Assembly (NCBI GenBank): GCA_029565685.1
Contig: JAKQNR010000017.1
Coordinates: 248,001-312,000 of the forward strand
Origin: a bacterium
GTDB taxonomy: Bacteria > Zhuqueibacterota > Zhuqueibacteria > Residuimicrobiales > Residuimicrobiaceae
Length of the DNA: 64,000 nucleotides
Direction: 5' to 3'
The position numbers and the translations under genes were made by a program. Below are positions 42,189-50,834 of this stretch, in pieces; positions within the stretch are counted from its first letter, which is position 1, and every line of letters begins with the position of its first letter. The notes under the pieces are model-generated. The model was not told where the DNA came from. It searched no databases and saw only the letters and a list, made by a program, of their open reading frames with translations.

Positions 42189-44375
42189 ATATTTCGGCAG
42201 CGGCCATAGATCATCCGCCACCAGGTTCTCCAGCTCATCCGCCGGCTTGCGCACCTTGGTCATCAGGGGAAGGATGTGATCTGCGATGAACTTGGCGCGG
42301 CGCGACAGATCCTCGATCACGTCGGCTTTTTCCACAGCGGCCATCAGGTCGTTCTGGCTGGCCTTGAGCCGGGCGATGGTTTCCGTGATTTTTTTCAGTA
42401 GATCGATCTCGGGGTTGTAAGACGCTTCCGGCACCAGGGTGTTGAGGTTTTTCAATCCCTGCACCACCTCGAGAAGCGTTGCCTGGTAGGTCATGGCCGC
42501 GGGGATCACCATGCTGTTGATCATGTTGTTCATGGTCTCACATTCGATCTCGATGGTCTTGATATACTGTTCCAGCTTGGTGTGATAGCGCGATTCCAAC
42601 TCGATTTTGCTGAACACCTTCTGACGCAGCAGCATTTCAATGTTCTTCGGCGCCACCAGACTGTCCAGGGCATAGGCGGTGTTTTTAACGTTGGGCAGAT
42701 TGCGCCGCGCCGCTTCCTGCTCCCACTCTTTACTGTAGTTGTTTCCATTGAAGCGAATGGCTTCGGTATCCTTGATGTGTTTGCGCAGAATGGCGATCAC
42801 TGCGGTTTTGAAATCCGTGCCCTTGTCGATCTCTTTTTCAAGATCGGCGTAGAGCACGTCCAGCGAATCGGCCACCGCGGCATTGAGCATCGTGTTGGGC
42901 AGCGACACTGAAGCCATCGAACCGGCGGCGCGGAATTCGAACTTGTTGCCGGTGAAAGCAAAGGGCGAGGTGCGGTTGCGGTCCGTGTTGTCGCGCAGGA
43001 TGGCCGGCAGCTTGGTGAGGCCCAGATCGATGATGTTCTGCGCCGTCGCCTTGACGGTCTTTCCGGTTTTGATCGCATCGAGGACTTTGGTAAGCTGATC
43101 TCCGAGAAAAACGGACATGATCGCCGGCGGCGCTTCGTTGGCGCCGAGTCGATGATCGTTGGACGCGGAGGCGATGGCCGCACGCAGTAAATCGCCATAG
43201 TAATAGACGGCGCGCAGCACCGCGGTAAGGAATACCAGGAACTGCAAATTCTCCTCCGGCGTGCTGCCGGGTTCGAGCAGATTGTTCCCCTCCGAATCGG
43301 CCATAGACCAGTTGTTGTGTTTGCCGCTGCCGTTGATGCCGGCAAACGGTTTTTCGTGCAGCAGCAGCGCCAGTCCGTGGCGGTTGGCCACTTTTTTTAA
43401 AATTTCCATGATCAGCTGATTACGGTCTGCTCCCACATTGGCTTCGGCAAAAATCGGCGCGATTTCGAACTGATGGGGCGCCACTTCGTTGTGGCGGGTT
43501 TTGGCCGGCACGCCCACTTTATAGAGCTCGATCTCCGAGTCCTGCATGAAAGCGAGGACGCGGTCCTTGATGGAGCCAAAGTAATGGTCCTCCAGTTGTT
43601 GTCCCTTGGGCGGTTCCGCGCCCAGCAGCGTTCGGCCGGTGATGCGCAGGTCCGGGCGCAAGGCAAAAAAAGCCTTGTCGATGAGAAAATACTCTTGCTC
43701 GGTGCCGATGGTGGTGATCACCCGTCTGGCTTTGCTGTTGCCGAACAGACGCAATATTTTTAACGCCGAATGACTCAGCGATTCCATGGAGCGCAGCAGC
43801 GGTGTTTTTTTATCCAGCGCTTCGCCGGTGTAGCTGATAAAGACCGAGGGGATGCAGAGGATGCCGCCCTTGGGGCCTTCCATTATGAACGCCGGACTGG
43901 AGGGGTCCCACATGGTGTAGCCGCGCGCCTCAAAAGTGGTACGCATTCCGCCGCTGGGGAACGAGGAGGCATCGGGTTCGCCCTGCACCAGCTGTTCGCC
44001 GCGGAAACGTTCTAGGACTGTGCCCTCTTCATCAAACTCGATAAAGGCGTCATGTTTTTCAGCGGTCAGTCCGGTCTGCGGTTGAAACCAGTGAGTGAAA
44101 TGCGAGACGCCCTTGCTCAACGCCCATTCCTTCATGGCATGGGCCACCACGTCGGCGATGGCCATGTCCAGTTTTTCGCCTTTACGGATGGTGGCGCGCA
44201 GTTTGTTGTACACGTCCTTGGGCATTTTTTCGCGCATCACCTTTTCGTTAAAGCTGTTGACGCCAAAGATCTTGGGGCTCGACACCGTCTGCGGTGCAAA
44301 GTCAATTTTATTGTTGGCGGCGATGGTCAACAATACCTGTTGGCGCAAATTGGCGCCGGATGTTTTAATCGACAT
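42165..44375 (-). CDS. glnN: Glutamine synthetase type III
   Basis: ATP-dependent synthesis of glutamine from glutamate and ammonia. The 736-residue length and the segments GVNSFNEKVMREKMP, SHFTHWFQPQTG, and GGILCIPSVFISYTGEALDKKTPLLRS identify GSIII. Catalytic features include TIGTEQEYFLID, KTRHNEVAPHQFEIAPIF and GINGSGKHNNWSM. AAGGAGAATAAAATG is a strong translation start. It is the last gene of amtB-glnB-glnN, 69 bases after glnB. The C-terminal 24 bases overlap the sugar kinase gene tail to tail. Type III enzymes are common in Bacteroidota and related phyla. Confidence 0.96.
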   Translation of the reverse strand: MSIKTSGANLRQQVLLTIAANNKIDFAPQTVSSPKIFGVNSFNEKVMREKMPKDVYNKLRATIRKGEKLDMAIADVVAHAMKEWALSKGVSHFTHWFQPQTGLTAEKHDAFIEFDEEGTVLERFRGEQLVQGEPDASSFPSGGMRTTFEARGYTMWDPSSPAFIMEGPKGGILCIPSVFISYTGEALDKKTPLLRSMESLSHSALKILRLFGNSKARRVITTIGTEQEYFLIDKAFFALRPDLRITGRTLLGAEPPKGQQLEDHYFGSIKDRVLAFMQDSEIELYKVGVPAKTRHNEVAPHQFEIAPIFAEANVGADRNQLIMEILKKVANRHGLALLLHEKPFAGINGSGKHNNWSMADSEGNNLLEPGSTPEENLQFLVFLTAVLRAVYYYGDLLRAAIASASNDHRLGANEAPPAIMSVFLGDQLTKVLDAIKTGKTVKATAQNIIDLGLTKLPAILRDNTDRNRTSPFAFTGNKFEFRAAGSMASVSLPNTMLNAAVADSLDVLYADLEKEIDKGTDFKTAVIAILRKHIKDTEAIRFNGNNYSKEWEQEAARRNLPNVKNTAYALDSLVAPKNIEMLLRQKVFSKIELESRYHTKLEQYIKTIEIECETMNNMINSMVIPAAMTYQATLLEVVQGLKNLNTLVPEASYNPEIDLLKKITETIARLKASQNDLMAAVEKADVIEDLSRRAKFIADHILPLMTKVRKPADELENLVADDLWPLPKYSEMLFIL

Positions 44376-44444
44376 TTTATTCTCCTTGATGGGATGATGA
44401 ATGAAAGAACAGAGCCGGGATAAAAGCGGATGGCTGTTCGGCGC

Positions 44445-44786
44445 CTAGATGGCGTCGCCGCCCCGTTCGCCGGTGCGAATGCGAATACACTCCTCTAAAT
44501 GGGTGATGAAAATCTTTCCATCGCCGATGCGGCCGCCGTTATGGCGCGCGGCCTGTAAAATGGCCTCCACGGCGATCTCTACGAACGCATCATTGCAGGC
44601 GATGTCAAGCCGGACTTTGGGCAGCAGATTCGGTGCAACGACTTGACCGCGATATAAATCCTGATTGACGCTGCGGCCATGGCCGGACACTCGGCTGACG
44701 GTAATACGGGTGATCTCGGCCGCGATGAGCGCCTCGCGCACATCGTCCAGTTTGTCCGGTTGTATGATGGCGGTGACCAGTTTCAT
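44445..44786 (-). CDS. glnB: PII nitrogen-regulatory protein lacking the uridylylation tyrosine
   Basis: Trimeric signal protein that senses 2-oxoglutarate and ATP/ADP and usually controls AmtB and GS. The 113-residue protein has the PII start MKLVTAIIQPDKLDDV, the T-loop GRSVNQDLYRGQVVAPNLLPK and the tail GGRIGDGKIFITHLEECIRIRTGE. In E. coli the T-loop reads YRGAEY with Tyr51 modified; here YRGQVV puts Val50 at that place. Modification by GlnD at this site is therefore not possible, and control probably works through ligand binding alone. It lies 19 bases after amtB, the usual pairing. Confidence 0.95.
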   Translation of the reverse strand: MKLVTAIIQPDKLDDVREALIAAEITRITVSRVSGHGRSVNQDLYRGQVVAPNLLPKVRLDIACNDAFVEIAVEAILQAARHNGGRIGDGKIFITHLEECIRIRTGERGGDAI

Positions 44787-44805
44787 GCAGGGGTCCTATC
44801 CTTCC

Positions 44806-46137
44806 TCAACTCAGGTTGATCAATCCATAGCCCTGTTCGCCGTGCAGACTGCTGTCCATGCCGGCGGACTCTAATTTGCTCTCCAGACGGAAGCCCACTG
44901 TCTTTTCCACCAAAACAACCAGACCCAGGGAGAGCAGGCCCGAGTAGAGGATGGTCAGACCTACTCCAGCGGACTGCACGGCCAGTTGCTGCCAAGCGGT
45001 CCAACTGCCGCCCGCTTTGTCGGCTGCCTCCGCCATCCACGCCGGCCGGATGAAAAAACTCAAAAACAGGGCGCCGAGCAATCCGGCGACGCCGTGAATG
45101 CCGAACACATCGAGGCTGTCGTCATAACCCATTCTGTTTTTTATCTGTATGCTCGCATAGCAGACCAGCGAGGCCACCGCAGCCAGAGCCATGGCGCCGG
45201 CCGGCTGCACCACACCGGCCGCCGGGGTGATGACCACCAGCCCGGCGAGAATACCGCTGACGATGCCCAGGCTGGTGGCTTTATTATGCTGCAGCGCTTC
45301 GATCACCATCCACATGGCCGCTCCAGTGGCTGCAGCAACCTGCGTGACTGCCAGCGCACGGGCGGTATCCAGGCCACTGGATACCGAACTGCCGGCGTTG
45401 AAGCCAAACCATCCTACCCACAGCAGTCCCGCGCCCATGAGGGTCATGACCAGGTTGCTGGGATTCATGGCGGTTTTGGGATAGCCGCGTCGTGCGCCCA
45501 GGTAAAGAGCTGCGGTCAGACCGGAAACTCCGGCGGCGATATGTACCACCGTGCCGCCGGCGAAATCGATGGTGCCCAACTTGAACAAAAAGCCGTCGCT
45601 GGCCCAGACCCAATGGCAGAGGGGATTGTAGACCAGCAGGCTCCACAGCGTGATGAACAGGCAATAGCCGCGAAAGCTGACGCGTTCAGCGAACGCACCG
45701 GCGATCAACGCAGGAGTGATCATGGCGAATTTTCCCTGGAACATGGCAAAGACGTATTCCGGCACATGGGCGCTGAGGATGGTAGTGTCAATGCCGGAGA
45801 GAAAAAAGTACTCCTTTTTCCAACCGATCCATCCGCCTAGGGTATTGGGGCCAAAACTCATGGCATAGCCGCAGACTACCCAGAGCACGCCGACGATGGC
45901 CATGGCGGCAAAGCTGTGCATCATGGTGCCGAGCACGTTTTTAGTGCGTACGAGGCCGCCGTAAAACATGGCCAGCCCTGGGATCATCAGCAGGACAAAA
46001 GCGGTGGAGGTAAGCATCCAGGCGGTGGCGCCGGAATCGACGGCGCAGGGCGCCGGCGACTGGGCATAGACCGGAAACAGCGCGGCGAAGGCCAGAAAGA
46101 TCATTGGAAAAATTCGTCTACAGGCGGAAAAATTCAT
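44806..46137 (-). CDS. amtB: Ammonium transporter
   Basis: Membrane channel for ammonia/ammonium uptake. The 443-residue protein has an N-terminal signal-like segment (MIFLAFAALFPVYAQ), then about 11 helices. Family landmarks are MIPGLAMFYGGLVRTKNVLG, the phenylalanine gate and Asp region FAERVSFRGY, DFAGGTVVHIAAGVSGL (pore histidine), and FGIHGVAGLLGALF (second pore histidine). ATG 46137 has GGAAG five bases upstream and is preferred over the ATG at 46149. First gene of amtB-glnB-glnN, behind a sigma-54 promoter. Confidence 0.96.
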   Translation of the reverse strand: MNFSACRRIFPMIFLAFAALFPVYAQSPAPCAVDSGATAWMLTSTAFVLLMIPGLAMFYGGLVRTKNVLGTMMHSFAAMAIVGVLWVVCGYAMSFGPNTLGGWIGWKKEYFFLSGIDTTILSAHVPEYVFAMFQGKFAMITPALIAGAFAERVSFRGYCLFITLWSLLVYNPLCHWVWASDGFLFKLGTIDFAGGTVVHIAAGVSGLTAALYLGARRGYPKTAMNPSNLVMTLMGAGLLWVGWFGFNAGSSVSSGLDTARALAVTQVAAATGAAMWMVIEALQHNKATSLGIVSGILAGLVVITPAAGVVQPAGAMALAAVASLVCYASIQIKNRMGYDDSLDVFGIHGVAGLLGALFLSFFIRPAWMAEAADKAGGSWTAWQQLAVQSAGVGLTILYSGLLSLGLVVLVEKTVGFRLESKLESAGMDSSLHGEQGYGLINLS

Positions 46138-46181
46138 ATGCACTTCCATCAGACAGGGTTAACGTTGTTTGGCTGCCCGAA

Positions 46182-46197
46182 AGCAAATAGAGTGCCA
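46182..46197 (-). promoter_or_regulatory. Sigma-54 (-24/-12) promoter of amtB-glnB-glnN
   Basis: The minus strand reads TGGCACTCTATTTGCT, which matches the sigma-54 consensus TGGCAC-N5-TTGCA/T in every fixed position: the GG and GC pairs have the required ten-base interval. The start of transcription would be near 46171, about 34 bases before the amtB ATG. Sigma-54 control of amtB and glutamine synthetase genes through NtrC-like activators is established in other bacteria; here the site and position are seen and the regulation is inferred. Confidence 0.85.
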
Positions 46198-46718
46198 GAA
46201 ACGGATGGCGCTCTGCTTGCGTTTATTTTTTTAACTCATTGTTAAATATACATCTAAAAAATTTGCTGCGCGAGCGGTGTTATGGTCAGGGTAAATTGAA
46301 CCGTATAAATATGACATAAATGTAATGATATAATTGAATAATACAAATTTGTATAATATTGATGAAATTGTCTTTTCCTTTTATCTGTTTTGTCGCTCAC
46401 GGCAGGGCTTGAAGAGTTGAATATGCCTTCGTTTGCAGAGTGCAATAATTAATAGTTTTACTACAAAAATGTTATTTTTTAGTAAAAAAGATACTAATTT
46501 GTATTATAAATGTAGGCAGATCTGTGTGAATGAGCTATTTTTTTCACCTTGTTCTCGCCTGAGCAATGAAGCCTGTTCAATCCGCTGGCCAGATGCGTAG
46601 GCGCAGGGACAGACGGCGACAGGCGCAATAGCACGATGGTCCGGGCGTTTTGCTCACCGCACTGGCGCGAAGGCGATGAGACGGTGTGCCGAATTCCGCC
46701 TATGGAAAAATTTTGGTA
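46198..46718. promoter_or_regulatory. AT-rich control region upstream of the amtB operon, with two palindromes
   Basis: About 520 bases hold no supported gene. Two short minus-strand open frames (46254-46445 and 46494-46724) have no motif and low-complexity AT-rich translation. TTTAAC-N5-GTTAAA at 46230-46246 lies about 60-75 bases upstream of the predicted sigma-54 start, where an enhancer-binding activator could sit. ATACAAATTTGTAT at 46341-46354 is a perfect 14-base palindrome, and a related AATTTGTATTATA occurs near 46496. Neither matches the enteric NtrC site, so the binding protein is unknown. Confidence 0.5.
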
Positions 46719-46747
46719 TTGCATGGGTTCGAACTTTTTGGTACATT
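46719..46747 (+). promoter_or_regulatory. Sigma-70-like promoter of the outer-membrane protein gene
   Basis: TTGCAT at 46719-46724 and TACATT at 46742-46747 have a 17-base spacer. Transcription would start near 46754 and the ATG is at 46792, with GGAAGG seven bases before it. Confidence 0.6.
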
Positions 46748-46791
46748 ACTTCAGCGTGAAATACTGATTCGTTTTAGTGGAAGGCTTGCAG

Positions 46792-48006
46792 ATGAAACGA
46801 TTTGTCCTGCTCCCTGCTTCCGTGCTCTGGCTGCTGTCTTCATCGAACGTGGTCGCGTCCACTATCGGATTCGGGTCCGGGACTCTTCACGTTCGGCCGG
46901 CCTATGGTGCGCCGAAATCCGCCCTGTTCCTTGGCGCTCACACGCGCGCTTTTTTCAAAGACGAGGTTCATCAGGAGCCCTCCGGACTATCTGCGGGTCA
47001 AACCTTCTGGGACATTCAAGGCGCCTTGGGCCTGTCGTATGGTCTCACCTCTCGTTTTGAATTGGGAATCTCCTCCATTCTCTATCAGGACAATCACCGC
47101 AACGGCAACGGCTACAATCTGCCGGATGATCTGATTCTGCATGCCAAGTTGGGATCGTTGGGCCACAGCAGCGGCAACACCCGCTTTGGCGTTCAAATGG
47201 ACCTGCGTCTGCCCACCGGCGAATTTCACAACCTGCCGCTGGAAAACTATTCAGCCGGCCGCATCAGCGTGGGCGTCACCGCCCTAGCCACTATCCTTAC
47301 TGAACCCCTGTATCCCGAGACCGGAATGAACATCCATTTTAACGCCGGCGCGGTCACGCATAACGACGTGGGCGCCCGTCTGGTGGCCAACCCACTGGAT
47401 ACGCTGACGGTGGAGAAAAACACCATGGAGTTCATCTACGGCGGCGCCTTTAGCGCCACCTGGCAGGATTTCGGTTTTTTCGGCGAGATTCATGGTCGCG
47501 CGTTTTCCTCCAAACCGCCGTTGAACGCGTACACGCGCGAGAACAGCCTCTATATAACGCCCGGCATCACCTATGCGCCCAACCCGTGGATGAAATTGCG
47601 GGTGGCGATGGATCTGCGCATTTTGGGCGGCAAGGATGAGACCTTCTATAACGGCGAGCAGGGCAGCTACGCCGCGGTGCCCTGGCATGACGAATTGAAT
47701 CTGCCGCAATGGCGCATCAGCGTCGGCGCCCTGCTTTCGCTGAATCCTGCCAGAGCGCTTATGGTGCGCAAAAAGGAGAACGCACTAAAGCGGGCGACCA
47801 TCATCGAGAAGGCGACACCGGAAGAAAAAATATATGACGATCTGGCCAGGGAGCGGAAGAAAACCGAAGGGGCGGAGGCTGAGCTGGAGCGCATCCGCAG
47901 TGAGCGGCAGCGCATGGAGGATCTGCTGGAACGGTTGCGAAAAATTTTAGAAACACCCGGCGAGGCCAAGCCCGAGAGTCCGGCGGAGCCGAAGAACAAG
48001 CTATAA
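46792..48006 (+). CDS. Predicted outer-membrane beta-barrel protein with C-terminal coiled coil
   Basis: Function unknown. The 404-residue protein has a signal peptide (MKRFVLLPASVLWLLSSSNVVAS). About 300 residues of alternating strands follow, with FRFELGISS-like turns, RFGVQMDLRLPTGEF, FGFFGEIHGRAFSS and YITPGITYAPNPWMKLRVAMDLR, the pattern of transporter-like outer-membrane barrels. From about residue 325 the chain becomes highly charged and helical (ERKKTEGAEAELERIRSE and following), likely a periplasmic coiled coil, then a Pro/Glu tail. Barrel plus coiled-coil tail recalls proteins that touch peptidoglycan, but no OmpA motif is visible. Start chosen by signal peptide and ribosome site. 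Confidence 0.75.
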   Translation: MKRFVLLPASVLWLLSSSNVVASTIGFGSGTLHVRPAYGAPKSALFLGAHTRAFFKDEVHQEPSGLSAGQTFWDIQGALGLSYGLTSRFELGISSILYQDNHRNGNGYNLPDDLILHAKLGSLGHSSGNTRFGVQMDLRLPTGEFHNLPLENYSAGRISVGVTALATILTEPLYPETGMNIHFNAGAVTHNDVGARLVANPLDTLTVEKNTMEFIYGGAFSATWQDFGFFGEIHGRAFSSKPPLNAYTRENSLYITPGITYAPNPWMKLRVAMDLRILGGKDETFYNGEQGSYAAVPWHDELNLPQWRISVGALLSLNPARALMVRKKENALKRATIIEKATPEEKIYDDLARERKKTEGAEAELERIRSERQRMEDLLERLRKILETPGEAKPESPAEPKNKL

Positions 48007-48026
48007 CATGTACAGTTATTGGGGAT

Positions 48027-48067
48027 AAAAAAAGGTCGGGCGCGATTACGGCGGCCGACCTTTTTTT
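48027..48067. terminator. Bidirectional terminator between the barrel gene and serS
   Basis: A7 plus GGTCGG (48027-48039) pairs with CCGACC plus T7 (48055-48067), a 13-base stem with a 15-base loop. It has a U tract in both directions, so it should end the barrel transcript on the plus strand and the serS transcript on the minus strand. Confidence 0.92.
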
Positions 48068-48086
48068 ACTTGCCGTTTCTTGGGAT

Positions 48087-49355
48087 TCAGCGTTTGAGAA
48101 GATCCACTCCCAGATAGGGCCGCAGCACCGGCGGCACGATCACGGTGCCCTCATCGGTCTGATAGTTCTCCAAAAGGGCGATCACCGTTCTCGGCAACGC
48201 CAGCCCGGAGCCGTTGAGCGTGTGCACATATTCCGGCTTGGCCCCTTTGAAGGCGCGAAAGCGGATGTTGGCGCGGCGGGCCTGAAAGTCTTCAAAGTTG
48301 CTGCAAGAGGAGACCTCCAGCCACTTGTCCATCCCCTGGGCATACACCTCGATGTCATAGCATTTGGCTGCAGAAAAACTCAGATCCCCGCTGGCCAGCA
48401 TGATGACGCGATAGGGCAATCCCAACAACCGTAAAATTTCCTCCGCCTCGGCCAGCAGGCTCTCCAGTTCTTCATAGGACGATTCCGGCTTGACGAACTT
48501 GACCATCTCGACCTTGTTGAATTGATGGATGCGCACCAGACCGCGGGTCTCTTTGCCATAGGCGCCGGCCTCGCGCCGGAAACAGGGGGTGTAGGCGGTG
48601 TAGCGGATGGGCAGCTTCTCGCCGTCCAGCACCTCGCCGCGGTGCAGATTGGTCACCGGCACTTCGGCCGTGGGAATGAGAAACAGATCGTCCTGCGGAA
48701 TGTGGTACATGTCCTCTTCCAGTTTCGGCAGTTGGCCGGTGCCGAACAACACCTCGCGTTTGACTACAAACGGTGGAAAGATCTCTGTGTAGCCGTGTTT
48801 CTCCACGTGCACATCGATCATGAAATTGATCAGCGCCCGTTCCAGTTTAGCGCCAAGGCCGCGGTAGCTGACAAAGGAACTGCCGGCCAGATTGGCTCCG
48901 CGGCTGAAATCCACCAGGCCCAACCGCTCGGCGAGCTCGTAATGGGGCAATGGCTGAAAATCGATTTTCGGCGGGTCGCCCCAGCGTTTGATCTCCACAT
49001 TGTGGGACGGATCGCCTTTGGGCACGCTGGCGTGCGGAATGTTGGGGATGCGGATCTGAATCTCATAAATCTGCGCCTCCACCGCGCGCAGCTCTTCGTC
49101 CCATGCCTTGATGCGATCCGAAAGCGCTTTCATCTCCGCGATGATTTCGCTGGCGTCCTGTCCGGCCTTTTTCATCTCCGCCACCTTTTGGGTGACGCGG
49201 TTTTGTTCGGCGCGGCCTGCCTCCGCCCGAGCGATGATCTCGCGGCGGGCGGCGTCCCATTTCAACAAACCGTCCACATCCGCATGATCGCCCTTGTCTT
49301 TAACGGCCTGGCGTACGGCCTCAGGATTTTCGCGGATATATTTGACATCCAACAT
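48087..49355 (-). CDS. serS: Seryl-tRNA synthetase
   Basis: Charges tRNA-Ser, and tRNA-Sec where present. The 422-residue class II enzyme begins with MLDVKYIRENPEAVRQAVKDK, then the long antiparallel coiled-coil tRNA arm (about residues 30-100). Motif 2 region is TPCFRREAGAYGKETRGLVRIHQFNKVEM and motif 3 is LNGSGLALPRTVIALLENYQ. AGAGGTG lies upstream of the ATG. It follows the polysaccharide locus by 63 bases on the same strand, probably without functional relation. Confidence 0.97.
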   Translation of the reverse strand: MLDVKYIRENPEAVRQAVKDKGDHADVDGLLKWDAARREIIARAEAGRAEQNRVTQKVAEMKKAGQDASEIIAEMKALSDRIKAWDEELRAVEAQIYEIQIRIPNIPHASVPKGDPSHNVEIKRWGDPPKIDFQPLPHYELAERLGLVDFSRGANLAGSSFVSYRGLGAKLERALINFMIDVHVEKHGYTEIFPPFVVKREVLFGTGQLPKLEEDMYHIPQDDLFLIPTAEVPVTNLHRGEVLDGEKLPIRYTAYTPCFRREAGAYGKETRGLVRIHQFNKVEMVKFVKPESSYEELESLLAEAEEILRLLGLPYRVIMLASGDLSFSAAKCYDIEVYAQGMDKWLEVSSCSNFEDFQARRANIRFRAFKGAKPEYVHTLNGSGLALPRTVIALLENYQTDEGTVIVPPVLRPYLGVDLLKR

Positions 49356-49418
49356 GGTTGAGCACCTCTAGTTTGATTCGTTTGCAGGGGCGATCGTGAA
49401 CGCACCTGCACCGGCCCA

Positions 49419-50831
49419 CTACTGTCCTTTAAACCTCAGCATGACGAAAACGGTGTACAGCATGATCCGTATGTCCATGCGCAATGACATGTTTTCGATA
49501 TAATACAGGTCGTACTGCAGTTTCTCGCGCACGTTTTCGACGCTGGTGTCGTACTCGCCCTTTACCTGGGCCCAGCCGGTGATGCCCGGCTGCACTTTGA
49601 GCCGGCGGGTGTAATAGGGATACTCCTGTTTCAGCTTTTCGACAAAGTACGGCCGCTCCGGCCGCGGCCCCACCAGGCTCATGTCGCCTTTCAACACGTT
49701 GATGCACTGGGGAAATTCATCGAGTCGCACCTTGCGCATGAACCGTCCCATGCGGGTGATGCGCGGGTCGCTTTTCTCCGCCCAGACCGGGCCGGTGTAT
49801 TTTTCCGCGTCCTTGATCATGGTGCGAAACTTGTAGATCGTGAACAGCTTGCCGTTCTTTCCGACCCGCTGTTGATTGAAAAGCACCGGGCCCCTGGAAT
49901 CGAGCTTGATCAGCATCGCGGTGATCAGCATGACCGGCAAAAGGAGAAGCAAAAAGAGAATGGCGAAGACGATGTCCAGCATCCGTTTGACGCGCCGCTC
50001 CCAGGCCGGCATGATCTGCGGATTGATCTCGATCAGCGGAAATCCATAGATCTGCTGAGTGCGCGCCTGGCCCATCACCACGTGGTACAGCTCCGGCTCG
50101 ATTTTGATATGCACCGGCTGTTCATCGCACAGTCCGATGACGTGCATCACCCGTTTCTGCGGCAGTTGTCCCAGCGACAAAATCACCTCTTCGACTTTTT
50201 GCCGGCGGACCAGCCGGCCGAGATCGTCGAGACTGCCAAGCACGCTCAGTCCATTGTGGGTTTTGCCGGTCTCTTCAGGTTTCAACGTGATAAAGCCCAC
50301 CACCCGATAGCCCAGAGCCGGAAACTGTTTGATTTTATCCGCCAGTCTTTTGGATTTTCCGTTCCAGCCGATGATGAGCGTGTTGCGCTGCCCCACGCCG
50401 GCCTGCAGCAGTTTTCTCTGCGCCGTGTGCAGGATGAGACGGCCGCTGGCGACGCAGAACACCATAAGAGCGAAATAGCTGAGGATCATCAACCGGCCGA
50501 TCGTGGGCGGCTGAGAGAGATCCCGCTCCGGTTCAGCGGTCAGCAGCAAAATGAGCAGCGTGCCGAAGGCGATCGCCTTAAAGACCGAGATCGTTTCGTC
50601 GAAACGCGACTGCGTATACCAGGACTGGTATAATCCGAAAAAGAGAAAAAGCAGCAGCCAGTAAACATAGATCACCAACGAGACCTGCAGCTGCATCAGA
50701 CCGCCGGGTACGGCGAACAGATGCAGGCTGGTGCGCAATTGCAGCAAGCCCCAGAAAGCCAGCTGGATGGTGATAAAATCGACGGTGAGGAGAAGCAGTT
50801 TTTCTATTGGTTTCGGCATGCAGCCATCCAA
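49419..50831 (-). CDS. Polyprenyl-phosphate sugar-1-phosphate transferase (WbaP/EPS-type)
   Basis: Membrane enzyme that puts the first sugar phosphate on undecaprenyl phosphate to begin surface-polysaccharide synthesis. The 470-residue protein has four N-terminal membrane helices, a CoA-binding-like region (TLIIGWNGKSKRLADKI), a fifth hydrophobic segment near residue 290 and the catalytic Bac_transf domain. The latter includes FTIYKFRTMIKDAEKYTGP, RKVRLDEFPQCINVLKGDMSLVGPRPE and QPGITGWAQVKGEYD. An alternative start is the fifth codon. The sugar (glucose, galactose or an amino sugar) cannot be told. It sits three bases after the GT2 gene. Confidence 0.93.
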   Translation of the reverse strand: MDGCMPKPIEKLLLLTVDFITIQLAFWGLLQLRTSLHLFAVPGGLMQLQVSLVIYVYWLLLFLFFGLYQSWYTQSRFDETISVFKAIAFGTLLILLLTAEPERDLSQPPTIGRLMILSYFALMVFCVASGRLILHTAQRKLLQAGVGQRNTLIIGWNGKSKRLADKIKQFPALGYRVVGFITLKPEETGKTHNGLSVLGSLDDLGRLVRRQKVEEVILSLGQLPQKRVMHVIGLCDEQPVHIKIEPELYHVVMGQARTQQIYGFPLIEINPQIMPAWERRVKRMLDIVFAILFLLLLLPVMLITAMLIKLDSRGPVLFNQQRVGKNGKLFTIYKFRTMIKDAEKYTGPVWAEKSDPRITRMGRFMRKVRLDEFPQCINVLKGDMSLVGPRPERPYFVEKLKQEYPYYTRRLKVQPGITGWAQVKGEYDTSVENVREKLQYDLYYIENMSLRMDIRIMLYTVFVMLRFKGQ

Positions 50832-50834
50832 AGA

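Noticed and set aside
46254..46724. Two short minus-strand frames upstream of amtB
   Set aside because: AT-rich low-complexity translations that cover the promoter region; no ribosome sites.
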